This document shows, piece after piece, positions 9,101 through 17,522 of a stretch of DNA of 20,027 bases. The first letter of the stretch is position 1. Each line of letters begins with the position of its first letter. The DNA is from Paulinella micropora (taxonomy: Eukaryota > Cercozoa > Imbricatea > Euglyphida), in assembly GCA_009731375.1 (NCBI GenBank), contig BJOX01000005.1, forward strand, positions 513,992 through 534,018, given 5' to 3'. The notes beneath the pieces are model-generated. The model was not told the DNA's origin. It made no database searches and saw nothing but the letters and a program-made list of their open reading frames with translations. The position numbers were made by a program, and so were the translations under genes.

Positions 9101-9511
9101 CAAGCCTTTCCTGTCCACATTTGTGTCACTGACCTCCGCCCCGATATCGTTGTCTGGTCACTGTCGACCAAGATATGTATTCTGATCGAGCTAACGTGCC
9201 CGGTCGAGGAAAACATCCTTGACGCACGAGCCTACAAGACCAACCGATACAACAAGCTCAAATCTCAAATCGAGGACAACGGATGGACCTGCCACCTTCG
9301 ACCAATCGAATGCGGGGCTCGCGGCATGGTATCGTTCTCTGTTCATCGATGTTTCCGCGCCTTGGGTTTTTCCCATCCCCAATCCAAATCCCTTTGCTTC
9401 AAGCTATCCTCCTGCGTAGCTCGTTGCTCTTTTGCGATTTATCGCTCCTGTGCAGTCAAAAATTGGACTAATCTTCCTCTAGTCCGTATTGGTGACTGCA
9501 TTCCATCATAG
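9101..9511 (+). pseudogene. LINE ORF2 C-terminus: restriction-like endonuclease (RLE) domain
   Basis: 136 codons, open to a natural stop, without any start because the 5' part is missing. Residues 3-31 read [17 protein letters not shown], then [13 protein letters not shown]. This is the K/RPD-x12-14-E motif of RLE endonucleases, with D at 9143-9145 and E at 9188-9190, 14 residues between. It continues CPVEENILDARAYKTNRYNK and GWTCHLRPIECGARGMV, which follows the usual order in this class (E-L-T-x-P, then a basic helix, then a Trp and a V/I-E-x-G-x-R-G block). The enzyme would nick target DNA to prime reverse transcription in the nucleus. Frame and motifs are visible and the assignment to R2-type LINEs is from family knowledge. 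No internal stop is seen in the retained part. Confidence 0.85.
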
Positions 9512-9814
9512 CCGTCCAGTGTTGCATAGCCCGGGCTAGGTCCCTGCGGGGGTTTAGGCCTCATACAATGTCATCATTGTAGCTTGCGCAAGCTTACGGT
9601 GCTCAAAACACTTGGACTAACGGCTTCCTTTTCTTTCTCTTCTTCCTTATCCTCCCACTCTCCATTCCTAGATTGCCTTTTTCTTCAACGTCCTTCCCTT
9701 CTTTTTCCAGAACACAGTCTACCCGTGATTCCCATCCCGGACACATGCACAGTACACAAATTATTGTTTGCTGCGTTCCTTTGCAAGGACTACATTCCTT
9801 TGCGACATCTCATC
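9101..9814 (+). mobile_element. R2-type (RLE) non-LTR retrotransposon, 5'-truncated copy with complete 3' end
   Basis: Coding sequence begins directly after the microsatellite. Translation ends at TAG 9509-9511, followed by about 300 bases of 3' UTR. The UTR contains a pyrimidine-rich tract ending CTTTTTCCAGAACACAGTC and finishes AAGGACTACATTCCTTTGCG then ACATCTCATCT before (ATCT)n. From about 9668 the UTR is shared with the elements ending at 11729 and 13855. GCAAGGA and TCCTTTGC near the 3' end can form a stem with one bulge. Truncation at the 5' end with an intact 3' end is typical of target-primed reverse transcription. Confidence 0.85.
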
Positions 9815-9895
9815 TATCTATCTATCTANNNNNNNNNNATCTATCTATCTATCTATCTATCTTTCTATCTATCTATCTATCTATCTATCTCTCTC

Positions 9896-9941
<46 letters not shown>

Positions 9942-9942
9942 C

Positions 9943-9975
<33 letters not shown>

Positions 9976-9992
9976 CCTATCTACCTATCTAC

Positions 9993-10048
<56 letters not shown>

Positions 10049-10074
10049 ATATCTATCTATATATCTATCTATCT
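9815..10074 (+). repeat. (ATCT)n after LINE, containing a 10-N gap
   Basis: ATCT with CTCT and ACCT variants. N at 9829-9838. It ends directly at A copy 3. Confidence 0.96.
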
Positions 10075-10450
10075 TGGGTGCCATCTGTCGACAGACAGAG
10101 AATTAGGGGATGGTGTGGGTGTGCTGGGCCCGTGGTGGGGTGCCTTATGTGTGCCTAGTCCTACGCCTATAAGTCACATGCCGAAATAGCGACGGGAAGC
10201 ACAATCCTGTTCCCTCAGGTTGCCCTTTCTCGCTTGTTGAGCCCGTTATAAAACCCACAGTGCTCTGTCGGTTTATACTAGACTGTCGATCAGTCTCGAA
10301 ACTCCATCTGCTTACTGGGTCCTCTGTAATGGAGGTGGGAGCTCGTTCTGCAAGGGGCGCTTATGGAACGAGCCCCNNNNNNNNNNTCAGACTTCCTTGG
10401 TTGACGAAATCAGAAGCTCCTTTTTTCTGACATTAGTCGATATCTCATCT
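10075..10450 (+). mobile_element. A repeat copy 3, with a 10-N gap
   Basis: Begins TGGGTGCCATCTGTCGACAG, same start as copy 4, and ends TCGATATCTCATCT at (ACCT/ATCT)n. The gap (10377-10386) replaces about 125 bases present in copy 4, so its size is nominal. It differs from copy 4 by scattered substitutions, e.g. TATAAAACC instead of AATAAAACC. Confidence 0.92.
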
Positions 10451-10484
10451 ACCTACCTATCTATCTACCTATCTACCTATCTAC

Positions 10485-10539
<55 letters not shown>

Positions 10540-10545
10540 ATCTCA
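10451..10545 (+). repeat. (ACCT ATCT)n and (ATCT)n tail after A copy 3
   Basis: Begins with alternating ACCT and ATCT, as the tail of copy 4 also does, then pure ATCT. Confidence 0.96.
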
Positions 10546-10632
10546 TCAGTTGATCTCATCACTTACTCCACGAAGTGAATCAAGGCCACTTGAGGTGTCA
10601 CTGACCCTCCCTTGGGCTTGGTTTTTTGAAAT
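10546..10632 (+). other. Unassigned spacer upstream of A copy 4
   Basis: About 87 bases including TTATCTCATCAGTTGATCTC and CCACGAAGTGAATCAAGGCC. No match elsewhere in the window, so it may be either host sequence or a 5' extension of repeat A. Confidence 0.5.
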
Positions 10633-11094
10633 GGGTGCCATCTGTCGACAGACAGAGAATTAGGGGATGGTGTGGGTGTGCTGGGCCCGTGGTGGGGTGC
10701 CTTATGTGTGCCTAGCCATACGCCTATAAGTCACATGCCGAAATAGCGACGGGAAGCACAATCCTGTTCCCTCAGGGTGCCCTTTCTCGCTTGTTGAGCC
10801 CGGAATAAAACCCACAGTGCTCTGTCGGTTTATACTAGACTGTCGAACAGTCTCGAAACTCCATCTGCTTACTGGGCCCTCTGTAATGGAGGTGGGAGCT
10901 CGTTCTGCAAGGGGCGCTTATGGAACGAGCCCTGGCCCCGCCTGGTACTAGGGAGCTTTGGTATCGCCTGTATCAGTCCCTTCCGTGCAAACATCACGGC
11001 TTAGCTGGGCATCGGGTCAATACTTTATTCACAGACTTCCTTGGTTGACGAAATCAGAAGCTCCTTTTTTCTGACATTAGTCGATATCTCATCT
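10633..11094 (+). mobile_element. A repeat copy 4, longest gap-free copy (~460 bp)
   Basis: Reference copy of family A. Visible parts: perfect palindrome CTGTCGACAG (10642-10651); GGAATAAAACCCACAG (AATAAA motif); GACTGT-CGA-ACAGTC hairpin; an 8-bp stem GCTCGTTC (10898-10905) with GAACGAGC (10923-10930); and a 3' hairpin TCAGAA (11054-11059) with TTCTGA (11069-11074). It ends TCGATATCTCATCT and runs into (ACCT ATCT)n. No conserved reading frame: copy 5 has one extra T in GCGCTTTATGG. I found no convincing tRNA-type A and B boxes. It is best described as a non-autonomous, non-coding retroposon that shares its extreme 3' end with the LINE family B. Confidence 0.88.
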
Positions 11095-11132
11095 ACCTAT
11101 CTATCTACCTATCTATCTACCTACTTATCTAC

Positions 11133-11198
<66 letters not shown>
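11095..11198 (+). repeat. (ACCT ATCT)n and (ATCT)n tail after A copy 4
   Basis: Tail of A copy 4. The LINE derivative begins at its far end without spacer. Confidence 0.96.
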
Positions 11199-11217
11199 CG
11201 TAAGTTACAAAAACTAC

Positions 11218-11298
11218 ATGCGAGAACCTACCGACGCACCGCTATTCCCTCCGGAGTGGCCGCCGTCACCCTCCCAGTGCGTGCTCTGCACCGCCTGA
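11218..11298 (+). pseudogene. Short frame 1 of LINE N-terminal region (copy 11 kb)
   Basis: ATG at 11218 opens a 26-codon frame, MREPTDAPLFPPEWPPSPSQ then CVLCTA, stopping at TGA 11296-11298. Proline-rich sequence ending in a CxxC pair is reminiscent of the region before an N-terminal zinc finger in R2-type proteins. It stops where a second open frame (+1) takes over. The 13-kb copy has the same break. The zinc-finger reading is inference. Confidence 0.4.
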
Positions 11299-11638
11299 AC
11301 CCCCTGGAGAAGATTTTGCTCATGTTCACCCTTACGAACATCTTTCGGGCCTCCTCGAAAAGAAGAGTCCAAAAGCGCACGTCCATCCGGACTACAAGTC
11401 GCAACCCGGCATTATCAATCTGGATTCCACCCACTGTGTTGACGCCGAGACATACTCCCATTTCGTCCATCGGACAAGAAGTGCCCCGAAAGAACCAACC
11501 GAAAGAAGAAAACGCCTGGTATTGCCATCAACACCAAGCGAATGGAAAGGCATTGAAGAAGAACTCCAATCCGCAGATTGCCTTTTTCCTCAACGTCCTT
11601 CCTCCTCTTCTTTTTTCCAGAACACAGTCTACCCGTGA
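11288..11638 (+). pseudogene. ATG-less open frame, probable LINE N-terminal coding segment (copy 11 kb)
   Basis: 116 codons to TGA 11636-11638, with no in-frame ATG. It reads APPEPPGEDFAHVHPYEHLS, and further on RTRSAPKEPTERRKRLVLPS followed by [17 protein letters not shown]. Its look (acidic then basic, ending in a W-x-x-(I/L)-E-E-E-L block) is that of a real protein. Comparison with the copy at 13419-13760 supports this frame: AGT/AGC and AAT/AAC differences are silent here but change residues in the overlapping frame that starts at 11256. The last codons run into the 3' UTR-type sequence. Confidence 0.6.
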
Positions 11639-11725
11639 TTCCCACCGGACACATGCACAGTACACAAATTACTGTTTGATGTGAAACTGCGTTCCTTTGC
11701 AAGGACTACATTCCTTTGCGACATC

Positions 11726-11729
<4 letters not shown>

Positions 11730-11757
<28 letters not shown>

Positions 11758-11830
11758 ATCTTTCTATCTTTCTATCTATCTACCTATCTATCTATCTATA
11801 TCTATCTATCTATATCTCTCTATCTCTCTA

Positions 11831-11861
<31 letters not shown>

Positions 11862-11878
11862 CTATCTCTCCATCTCTC

Positions 11879-11938
<60 letters not shown>

Positions 11939-11983
11939 GTATTATCTATATATTTGTCTATCTATCTATCTCTCCATCTCTCC

Positions 11984-12031
<48 letters not shown>

Positions 12032-12033
12032 GT
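11730..12033 (+). repeat. (ATCT)n compound tail after B'
   Basis: ATCT with TTCT, CTCT and TATA interruptions, about 300 bases. Confidence 0.96.
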
Positions 12034-12105
12034 CTGATATAGGCGACACCGGTACAGGTATGCGTACGCTCTCACTCACTGCCTTCCCGAGCGCAGGTCT
12101 GTGTG
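12034..12105 (+). other. Unassigned sequence ahead of an A-run
   Basis: About 72 bases (GATATAGGCGACACCGGTAC, CCTTCCCGAGCGCAGG) ending at a 21-base A run. Could be the 3' end of a poly(A) retroposon, but no AATAAA is visible. Confidence 0.35.
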
Positions 12106-12335
12106 AAAAAAAAAAAAAAAAAAAAATGTAACATGTAAAATGTAAATGTAAATGTAAATGAAAAAGTTAAATGTTAAATATTAAATGTTAGAAATGTCAA
12201 AGTGTCAAACCTAAACCTAAACACAAACCTCAACCTCAACCTCAACCTCAACCTAAACCTAAACACAAATCTCAACCTAAACCTCAATCTAAAACCTAAA
12301 CCTAGACCTCAACCTCAACCTAATCTCACGCAATG
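12106..12335 (+). repeat. Poly(A), (ATGTAA)n and (AACCTA/AACCTC)n hexamer repeats
   Basis: A run 12106-12126, then degenerate ATGTAA repeats to about 12200, then a 6-bp repeat alternating AACCTA, AACCTC and AACACA to about 12325. The hexamer reads in one frame as Asn-Leu repeats. Confidence 0.85.
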
Positions 12336-12471
12336 GTTGACGTCATATGCAGAGCAACAAGCTGTCGCGCCATCGGTCCCTTCGTTGGTGGAATCCCCAT
12401 CAGAAAATTCCCTTGATGTTTTACCTTTGCCTTCTCCTCCTTCTTTAGAGAAGGTACAATGGCATATCGAT
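12336..12471 (+). other. Unique island with protein-like frame
   Basis: The frame that passes through the hexamer repeat continues [20 protein letters not shown], then [20 protein letters not shown] before the microsatellite. Acidic and Ser/Pro-rich with balanced composition, so possibly a fragment of a retroelement or host protein. No recognised domain, and there is no proper start or stop. Confidence 0.35.
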
Positions 12472-12476
12472 CTATC

Positions 12477-12542
<66 letters not shown>

Positions 12543-12547
12543 GTCTA

Positions 12548-12629
<82 letters not shown>

Positions 12630-12656
12630 ACTACCTATCTATTTATCAATCTATCA

Positions 12657-12705
<49 letters not shown>

Positions 12706-12775
12706 CATCTATCTGTCTATCTATCTATCTATAGGTAGGTAGGCAGGTAGGTAGGTAGGTAGGTAGGTAGGTAGG

Positions 12776-12834
<59 letters not shown>
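12472..12834. repeat. (ATCT)n/(GTCT)n switching to (GGTA)n/(GATA)n
   Basis: ATCT with a GTCT block (about 12541-12584), then at about 12732 the strand flips to GGTA (to about 12777) and GATA (to 12834). The two halves form a long imperfect inverted repeat. Confidence 0.95.
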
Positions 12835-12891
12835 GTACAGGGAAGAAGGCGAAGACGTCACCTGATAGGTAGAATGTATAGAGTAGATAAA
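12835..12891. other. Short unique island
   Basis: GGTACAGGGAAGAAGGCGAA then GACGTCACCTGATAGG, separating two GATA arrays. Not seen elsewhere in the window. Confidence 0.5.
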
Positions 12892-12997
<106 letters not shown>

Positions 12998-13031
12998 CTA
13001 CCTACTTACCAACCTATCTACCTATCTATCC

Positions 13032-13068
<37 letters not shown>

Positions 13069-13101
13069 CCTACCTACCTACCTACCTACCTACCTACCTA
13101 C

Positions 13102-13163
<62 letters not shown>
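12998..13163 (+). repeat. (ACCT)n/(ATCT)n
   Basis: ACCT, ATCT, then an ACCT block (about 13067-13103) and ATCT up to the B tail. Confidence 0.96.
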
Positions 13164-13164
<1 letters not shown>

Positions 13165-13217
13165 GATGTGAAACTGCGTTCATTTGCAAGGACTACATTC
13201 CTTTGCGACATCTCATC
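13165..13217 (+). mobile_element. B 3' tail only, severely 5'-truncated copy
   Basis: GATGTGAAACTGCGTTCATT, then AAGGACTACATTCCTTTGCG and ACATCTCATCC. It begins right after (ATCT)n and has only the last ~50 bases of the B element. No microsatellite follows. The next B'' element begins at once. Confidence 0.85.
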
Positions 13218-13348
13218 CATATGTGACCCCGTCGCGGCGATAAAGCGCGGCAATCAAACCTTTCTCCTTTTTCTTCTTGGGCTGACAACCCTGGCTTACA
13301 CAAAGAGGCTTGCTTCCCCTATGTTAAGCCGTAAGTTACAAAAGCTAC

Positions 13349-13429
13349 ATGCGAAAACTTACCGACGCACCGCTATTCCCTCCGGAGTGGCCGCCGTCAC
13401 CCTCCCAGTGCGTGCTCTGCACCGCCTGA
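13349..13429 (+). pseudogene. Short frame 1 of LINE N-terminal region (copy 13 kb)
   Basis: ATG 13349 opens MRKLTDAPLFPPEWPPSPSQ then CVLCTA, stopping at TGA 13427-13429, exactly as in the 11-kb copy. A TAA lies just upstream in frame, so this ATG is a plausible start. The shared break means it predates the divergence of the two copies, or the real gene uses another arrangement. Confidence 0.4.
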
Positions 13430-13760
13430 ACCCCCTGGAGAAGATTTTGCTCATGTTCACCCTTACGAAGACCTTTCGGGCCTCCTCGAAAAGAAGAGCC
13501 CAAAAGCGCACGTCCATCCGGACTACAAGTCGCAACCCGGCATTATCAACCTGGATTCCACCCACTGTGTTGACGCCGAGACATACTCCCATTTCGTCCA
13601 TCGGACAAGAAGTGCCCCGAAAGAACCAACCGAAAGAAGAAAACGCCTGGTATTGCCATCAACACCAAGCGAATGGAAAGGCATTGAAGAAGAACTCCAA
13701 TCCGCACTCCCTCTCATCCTCCCCTCCTCTTCTTTTTTCCAGAACACAGTCTACCCGTGA
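13419..13760 (+). pseudogene. ATG-less open frame, probable LINE N-terminal coding segment (copy 13 kb)
   Basis: 113 codons to TGA 13758-13760. Same protein as the 11-kb copy apart from His to Asp (CAT versus GAC context) and the end, where ELQSA is followed by [17 protein letters not shown] instead of DCLFPQ. Two other differences between the copies are silent in this frame. The overlapping longer frame (13168-13803) would take amino-acid changes at the same sites, so it is probably a shadow. No in-frame ATG is present, so the segment is likely a non-functional remnant. Confidence 0.6.
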
Positions 13761-13851
13761 TTCCCATCCCGGACACATGCACAGTACACAAATTACTGTT
13801 TGATGTGAAACTGCGTTCCTTTGCAAGGACTACATTCCTTGGCGACATCTC

Positions 13852-13855
<4 letters not shown>

Positions 13856-13928
<73 letters not shown>

Positions 13929-13969
13929 CCTATCTATCTACCTATCTATCTACCTATCTACCTATCTAT

Positions 13970-14064
<95 letters not shown>

Positions 14065-14092
14065 GTTATCTATCTATCTATCTATCTATCCA
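13856..14092 (+). repeat. (ATCT)n tail after B''
   Basis: ATCT with ACCT, CTCT and CCATC variants. Confidence 0.96.
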
Positions 14093-14136
14093 CCTCTCTA
14101 GAGGAAGTATAAGGCGGAGCTGTTTGAGGAAGGGTA

Positions 14137-14137
<1 letters not shown>
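14093..14137 (+). other. Short unique island (weak E motif)
   Basis: TCTAGAGGAAGTATAAGGCG then GAGCTGTTTGAGGAAGG. Partial similarity to the islands at 7949 and 8914. Confidence 0.45.
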
Positions 14138-14177
<40 letters not shown>

Positions 14178-14212
14178 GACCTACCTACCTACCTACCTAC
14201 CTACCTACCTAC

Positions 14213-14271
<59 letters not shown>

Positions 14272-14306
14272 CCTACCTACCTACCTATCCATCTACCTAC
14301 CTATCC

Positions 14307-14358
<52 letters not shown>

Positions 14359-14363
14359 GTCTG

Positions 14364-14411
<48 letters not shown>

Positions 14412-14494
14412 CCTACCTACCTACCTACCTACCTACCTACCTATCCATCCATCCATGCATCCATCCATCCATCCATCCATCTATCTATCTATCC

Positions 14495-14571
<77 letters not shown>

Positions 14572-14628
14572 CCTACCTACCTACCTACCTACCTACCTAC
14601 CTACCTACCTATCTATCTACCTATCTAC

Positions 14629-14694
<66 letters not shown>

Positions 14695-14713
14695 GTCTAT
14701 CTGTCTATCTATA

Positions 14714-14782
<69 letters not shown>

Positions 14783-14859
14783 GTCTATCTATCTGTCTAT
14801 CACCTATCTACCTACCTACCTACCTACCTACCTATCTATCTACCTATCTACCTATCTAC

Positions 14860-14904
<45 letters not shown>

Positions 14905-14997
14905 CATCTGCCCATCTACCTACCTACCTACCTACCTACCAATCTATCCCTCTATCCATCTATTCCATCTATTCTATCTATGCTATCTATTCTTTCT
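14138..14997 (+). repeat. Long (ATCT)n with periodic ACCT and CCATC blocks
   Basis: About 860 bases. ACCT blocks recur at about 14177-14213, 14270-14305, 14410-14443, 14570-14610 and 14810-14833, with a CATC block around 14445-14480. The 456-codon frame from 13821 is translated repeat here. Confidence 0.96.
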
Positions 14998-15202
14998 TAC
15001 CAGGTCTCGCCGTCCTCCTCGTCGACCTCTCCCCTAATCATGCCCCAGGCCGCACCCAATTCAAACCTTCCATCTCCCTTGGCTTCAGCGAAGCCCTCAC
15101 CCGCTTTAAAGGGCGTTGCTGTCCTTCCTTCTCCCTTGATTTCGCCTATGTCCTCCTCATGCTCCTCACCCTCTCCTTTGATTTCACCTGAAGCTAATAT
15201 CA
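14998..15202 (+). other. Unique island with Ser/Pro-rich open frames
   Basis: About 205 bases. One frame gives [20 protein letters not shown] and [18 protein letters not shown] to a stop at about 15205-15207. Another open frame gives a hydrophobic-rich product to 15191. I cannot tell which, if either, was coding. The first is Ser/Pro-rich like the 12.4-kb island. It is preceded by TTCTTACCAG, a possible splice-acceptor-like string. Confidence 0.3.
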
Positions 15203-15203
15203 G

Positions 15204-15273
<70 letters not shown>

Positions 15274-15326
15274 AGAGAGGAGAGAGAGAGGAGAGGAGAG
15301 AGAGAGAGGAGAGGAGAGAGAGAGAG
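15204..15326 (-). repeat. (GA)n purine tract ending at a gap
   Basis: GA repeats with AAAG and GGAGAGG variants, purine-only for over 100 bases. Mirror symmetry could allow triplex formation. Confidence 0.97.
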
Positions 15327-15570
15327 NNNNNNNNNNNNNNNNNNNNNNNNNNNNNNNNNNNNNNNNNNNNNNNNNNNNNNNNNNNNNNNNNNNNNNNNNN
15401 NNNNNNNNNNNNNNNNNNNNNNNNNNNNNNNNNNNNNNNNNNNNNNNNNNNNNNNNNNNNNNNNNNNNNNNNNNNNNNNNNNNNNNNNNNNNNNNNNNNN
15501 NNNNNNNNNNNNNNNNNNNNNNNNNNNNNNNNNNNNNNNNNNNNNNNNNNNNNNNNNNNNNNNNNNNNNN
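15327..15570. other. Assembly gap (244 N)
   Basis: Run of N between (GA)n and (GATA)n. Confidence 0.99.
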
Positions 15571-15654
<84 letters not shown>

Positions 15655-15671
15655 GGATAGATGGATAGATG

Positions 15672-15720
<49 letters not shown>
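15571..15720 (-). repeat. (GATA)n microsatellite
   Basis: About 37 units with three GATG variants, on the opposite strand to the (ATCT)n that follows at 15763. Confidence 0.97.
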
Positions 15721-15762
15721 GCTTCACTCAGCTTACCTGACAGCAGATAAAGAAAGAGAGAC
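15721..15762. other. Short unique island at a microsatellite strand switch
   Basis: GCTTCACTCAGCTTACCTGA then CAGCAGATAAAGAAAGAGAG. GATA lies on its left and TATC on its right. Confidence 0.55.
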
Positions 15763-15784
15763 GTCTATCTATCTATCTATTTAT

Positions 15785-15843
<59 letters not shown>

Positions 15844-15863
15844 CCTATCTATCTATCTATCTA

Positions 15864-15901
<38 letters not shown>

Positions 15902-15921
15902 GGTCTGTCTGTCTGTCTATC

Positions 15922-15952
<31 letters not shown>

Positions 15953-15970
15953 CTAATACATATATATATA

Positions 15971-16031
<61 letters not shown>

Positions 16032-16049
16032 ACGGAGCATAAACCCGAG

Positions 16050-16120
<71 letters not shown>
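15763..16120 (+). repeat. (ATCT)n/(GTCT)n, (TA)n and a C-like unit
   Basis: ATCT with GTCT blocks (15866-15892 and 15902-15918), (TA)n 15961-16026, then TACGGAGCATAAACCCGAGT (16030-16049, core of the C unit), and ATCT to 16120. Confidence 0.92.
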
Positions 16121-16462
16121 GAAGCACAATCCTGTTCCCTCAGGGTGCCCTTTCTCGCTTGTTGAGCCCGGAATAAAACCCACAGTGCTCTGTCGGTTTA
16201 TACTAGACTGTCGAACAGTCTCGAAACTCCATCTGCTTACTGGGCCCTCTGTAATGGAGGTGGGAGCTCGTTCTGCAAGGGGCGCTTTATGGAACGAGCC
16301 CTGGCCCCGCCTGGTACTAGGGAGCTTTGGTATTGCCTGTATCAGTCCCTTCCGTGCAAACATCACGGCTTAGCTGGGCATCGGGTTAATACTTTACCCA
16401 CAGACTTCCTGGTTGACGAAATCAGAAGCTCCTTTTTTCTGACATTAGTCGATATTTCATCT
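16121..16462 (+). mobile_element. A repeat copy 5, 5'-truncated
   Basis: Starts GAAGCACAATCCTGTTCCCT directly after (ATCT)n, about 120 bases into the longest copy, and is complete to the 3' end GTCGATATTTCATCT (one C to T change). Contains all the A-family hairpins. An extra T in GCGCTTTATGG shifts frame relative to copy 4, arguing against coding. Confidence 0.92.
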
Positions 16463-16482
16463 ATCCATCTATCTATCTATCC

Positions 16483-16537
<55 letters not shown>

Positions 16538-16621
16538 CATCCATCCATCTATCTATCCATCTATCTATCTATCTATCTTTCTCTCTGTCTATCTATCTAT
16601 CTATCTATCTATTTATCTATT
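16463..16621 (+). repeat. (ATCT)n with CATC and CTCT variants
   Basis: Tail of A copy 5, running to the first full C unit. Confidence 0.96.
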
Positions 16622-16658
16622 GTATAGGGTGTTAAAGCAACGTAAAACCCAAGTCTGC

Positions 16659-16731
<73 letters not shown>

Positions 16732-16760
16732 CATCCATCCATCCATCCATCCATCCATCC

Positions 16761-16811
<51 letters not shown>

Positions 16812-16840
16812 CATCCATCCATCCATCCATCCATCCATCC

Positions 16841-16875
<35 letters not shown>

Positions 16876-16937
16876 ATATAGGGTTTTAAAGCAACATAAA
16901 CCCAAGTCTGCCTATCTATCTATCGATCTATCTATCG

Positions 16938-16979
<42 letters not shown>

Positions 16980-17040
16980 ATCTATCTATCATATAGGGTT
17001 TTAAAGCAACATAAACCCAAGTCTATCAATCTATCTATCA

Positions 17041-17083
<43 letters not shown>

Positions 17084-17127
17084 CATCCATAATATAGGGT
17101 GTTAAAGCCAAATAAACCCAAGTCTGC

Positions 17128-17184
<57 letters not shown>
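16622..17184 (+). repeat. C-unit array part 1: four ~38-bp units in (ATCT)n
   Basis: ATATAGGGT(G/T)TTAAAGC, then ATAAACCCAAGTCTGCC, at about 16622-16659, 16876-16912, 16991-17024 and 17091-17128. All are in the same orientation with ATCT and CATC spacers of about 60-215 bases. Two CATC blocks (16730-16760 and 16810-16840) in the first spacer are themselves duplicated. Confidence 0.88.
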
Positions 17185-17187
<3 letters not shown>

Positions 17188-17522
17188 GACATGGACAAAG
17201 CCATGCAAGGGTGTTTCCTTCGTTTTGAAGACGCATGCCCCTTCGACCTCTCCTGGGCTCGCCTCATCGGAACCCGTAATCCCCGTTTAATCTCTTGGGT
17301 CATCAACGCAAGCACAAACTCGGTTATTACCCCCGACCTTAGACGTCTGTGGGGAATCATTCCCAACAACAAGTGTGCCCTCTGTTCTGGTCAAGCACAT
17401 CTATGCCACATCCTCTCCGGTTGCCATGTTGCCCTCAAACAAGGCCGCTATACCTGGCGTCATGACTCTGTGCTCTGCACTATTGAAGCTCCCCTTCAAA
17501 AACACATCGAGAGCCATAACAA
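17185..17522 (+). pseudogene. R2-type LINE protein fragment: CCHC finger and RHD motif, cut by gap
   Basis: Open without stops from the microsatellite edge to the gap, about 112 codons. DMDKAMQGCFLRFEDACPFD is the end of the thumb-like region. RNPRLISWVINASTNSVITP then DLRRLWG leads to CALCSGQAHLCHILSGC (17374-17424), an exact C-x2-C-x7-H-x4-C motif. This is followed by ALKQGRYTWRHDSVL with RHD at 17458-17466. The CCHC plus RHD/RHN arrangement precedes the RLE domain in R2-type proteins, where it binds DNA or RNA. The RLE would follow in the gap. The segment is complementary to, not overlapping with, the domain at 9101-9511. Both could come from one family, though that is not shown. The ATG at 17191 is internal and not a start. 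Confidence 0.87.

Larger units (their letters stand above)
11199..11729 (+). mobile_element. B': internally deleted LINE derivative (5' coding segment joined to 3' end)
   Basis: Starts CGTAAGTTACAAAAACTACA directly after (ATCT)n. It carries about 375 bases that look like an N-terminal LINE coding segment. At about 11574 it passes into AGATTGCCTTTTTC, which matches the LINE 3' UTR at about 9670-9814, and it ends TTTGCGACATCATCT before (ATCT)n. The body of a LINE (reverse transcriptase, CCHC, RLE) is absent. The copy at 13218-13855 has the same 5' segment but a different join, so either the deletions were independent or the parents differed. Confidence 0.75.
13218..13855 (+). mobile_element. 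B'': second internally deleted LINE derivative
   Basis: The 5' part from about 13332 matches 11199 onward nearly base for base. It also has about 115 extra upstream bases (GACCCCGTCGCGGCGATAAA, then a pyrimidine tract). The join to the 3' end is at about 13706, in a pyrimidine tract ending TTTTTTCCAGAACACAGTC. It ends TTGGCGACATCTCATCT, followed by (ATCT)n. Confidence 0.78.

Noticed and set aside
9191-9382. 63-codon minus-strand frame over the LINE endonuclease
   Set aside because: Shadow of the plus-strand RLE frame, whose motifs are clear.
10633-11094. tRNA-type pol III promoter in repeat A
   Set aside because: GTCTCGAAACTCC is only loosely like a B box, and no A box lies at the right distance. 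It does not support a tRNA-derived SINE.
12208-12330. Interstitial telomere repeat (AACCTA type)
   Set aside because: The unit is 6 bp AACCTA/AACCTC/AACACA, not the TTAGGG, TTAGG, TTAGGC or TTTAGGG complement, and it is highly degenerate.
13168-13803. 211-codon plus-strand frame through the B tail and B'' (and 11256-11684)
   Set aside because: It starts in the 3' tail of another element, and differences between the copies change residues in this frame but are silent in the alternative frame, so it is probably not the coding one.
13821-15191. 456-codon open frame on the plus strand
   Set aside because: It is YLSI/YLPT from translated ATCT/ACCT repeats, since a 4-base repeat without stops stays open in every frame. 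Only the last ~60 codons cross unique sequence, where another frame is equally open.
16115-16373. Open frames of 62-83 codons on both strands of repeat A (also at 6600, 8109 and 19178)
   Set aside because: A one-base indel (GCGCTTATGG versus GCGCTTTATGG) between copies shifts the frames, and the product resembles no protein family I know.
17184-17372. 62-codon minus-strand frame over the CCHC fragment
   Set aside because: Antisense shadow of the LINE coding frame.
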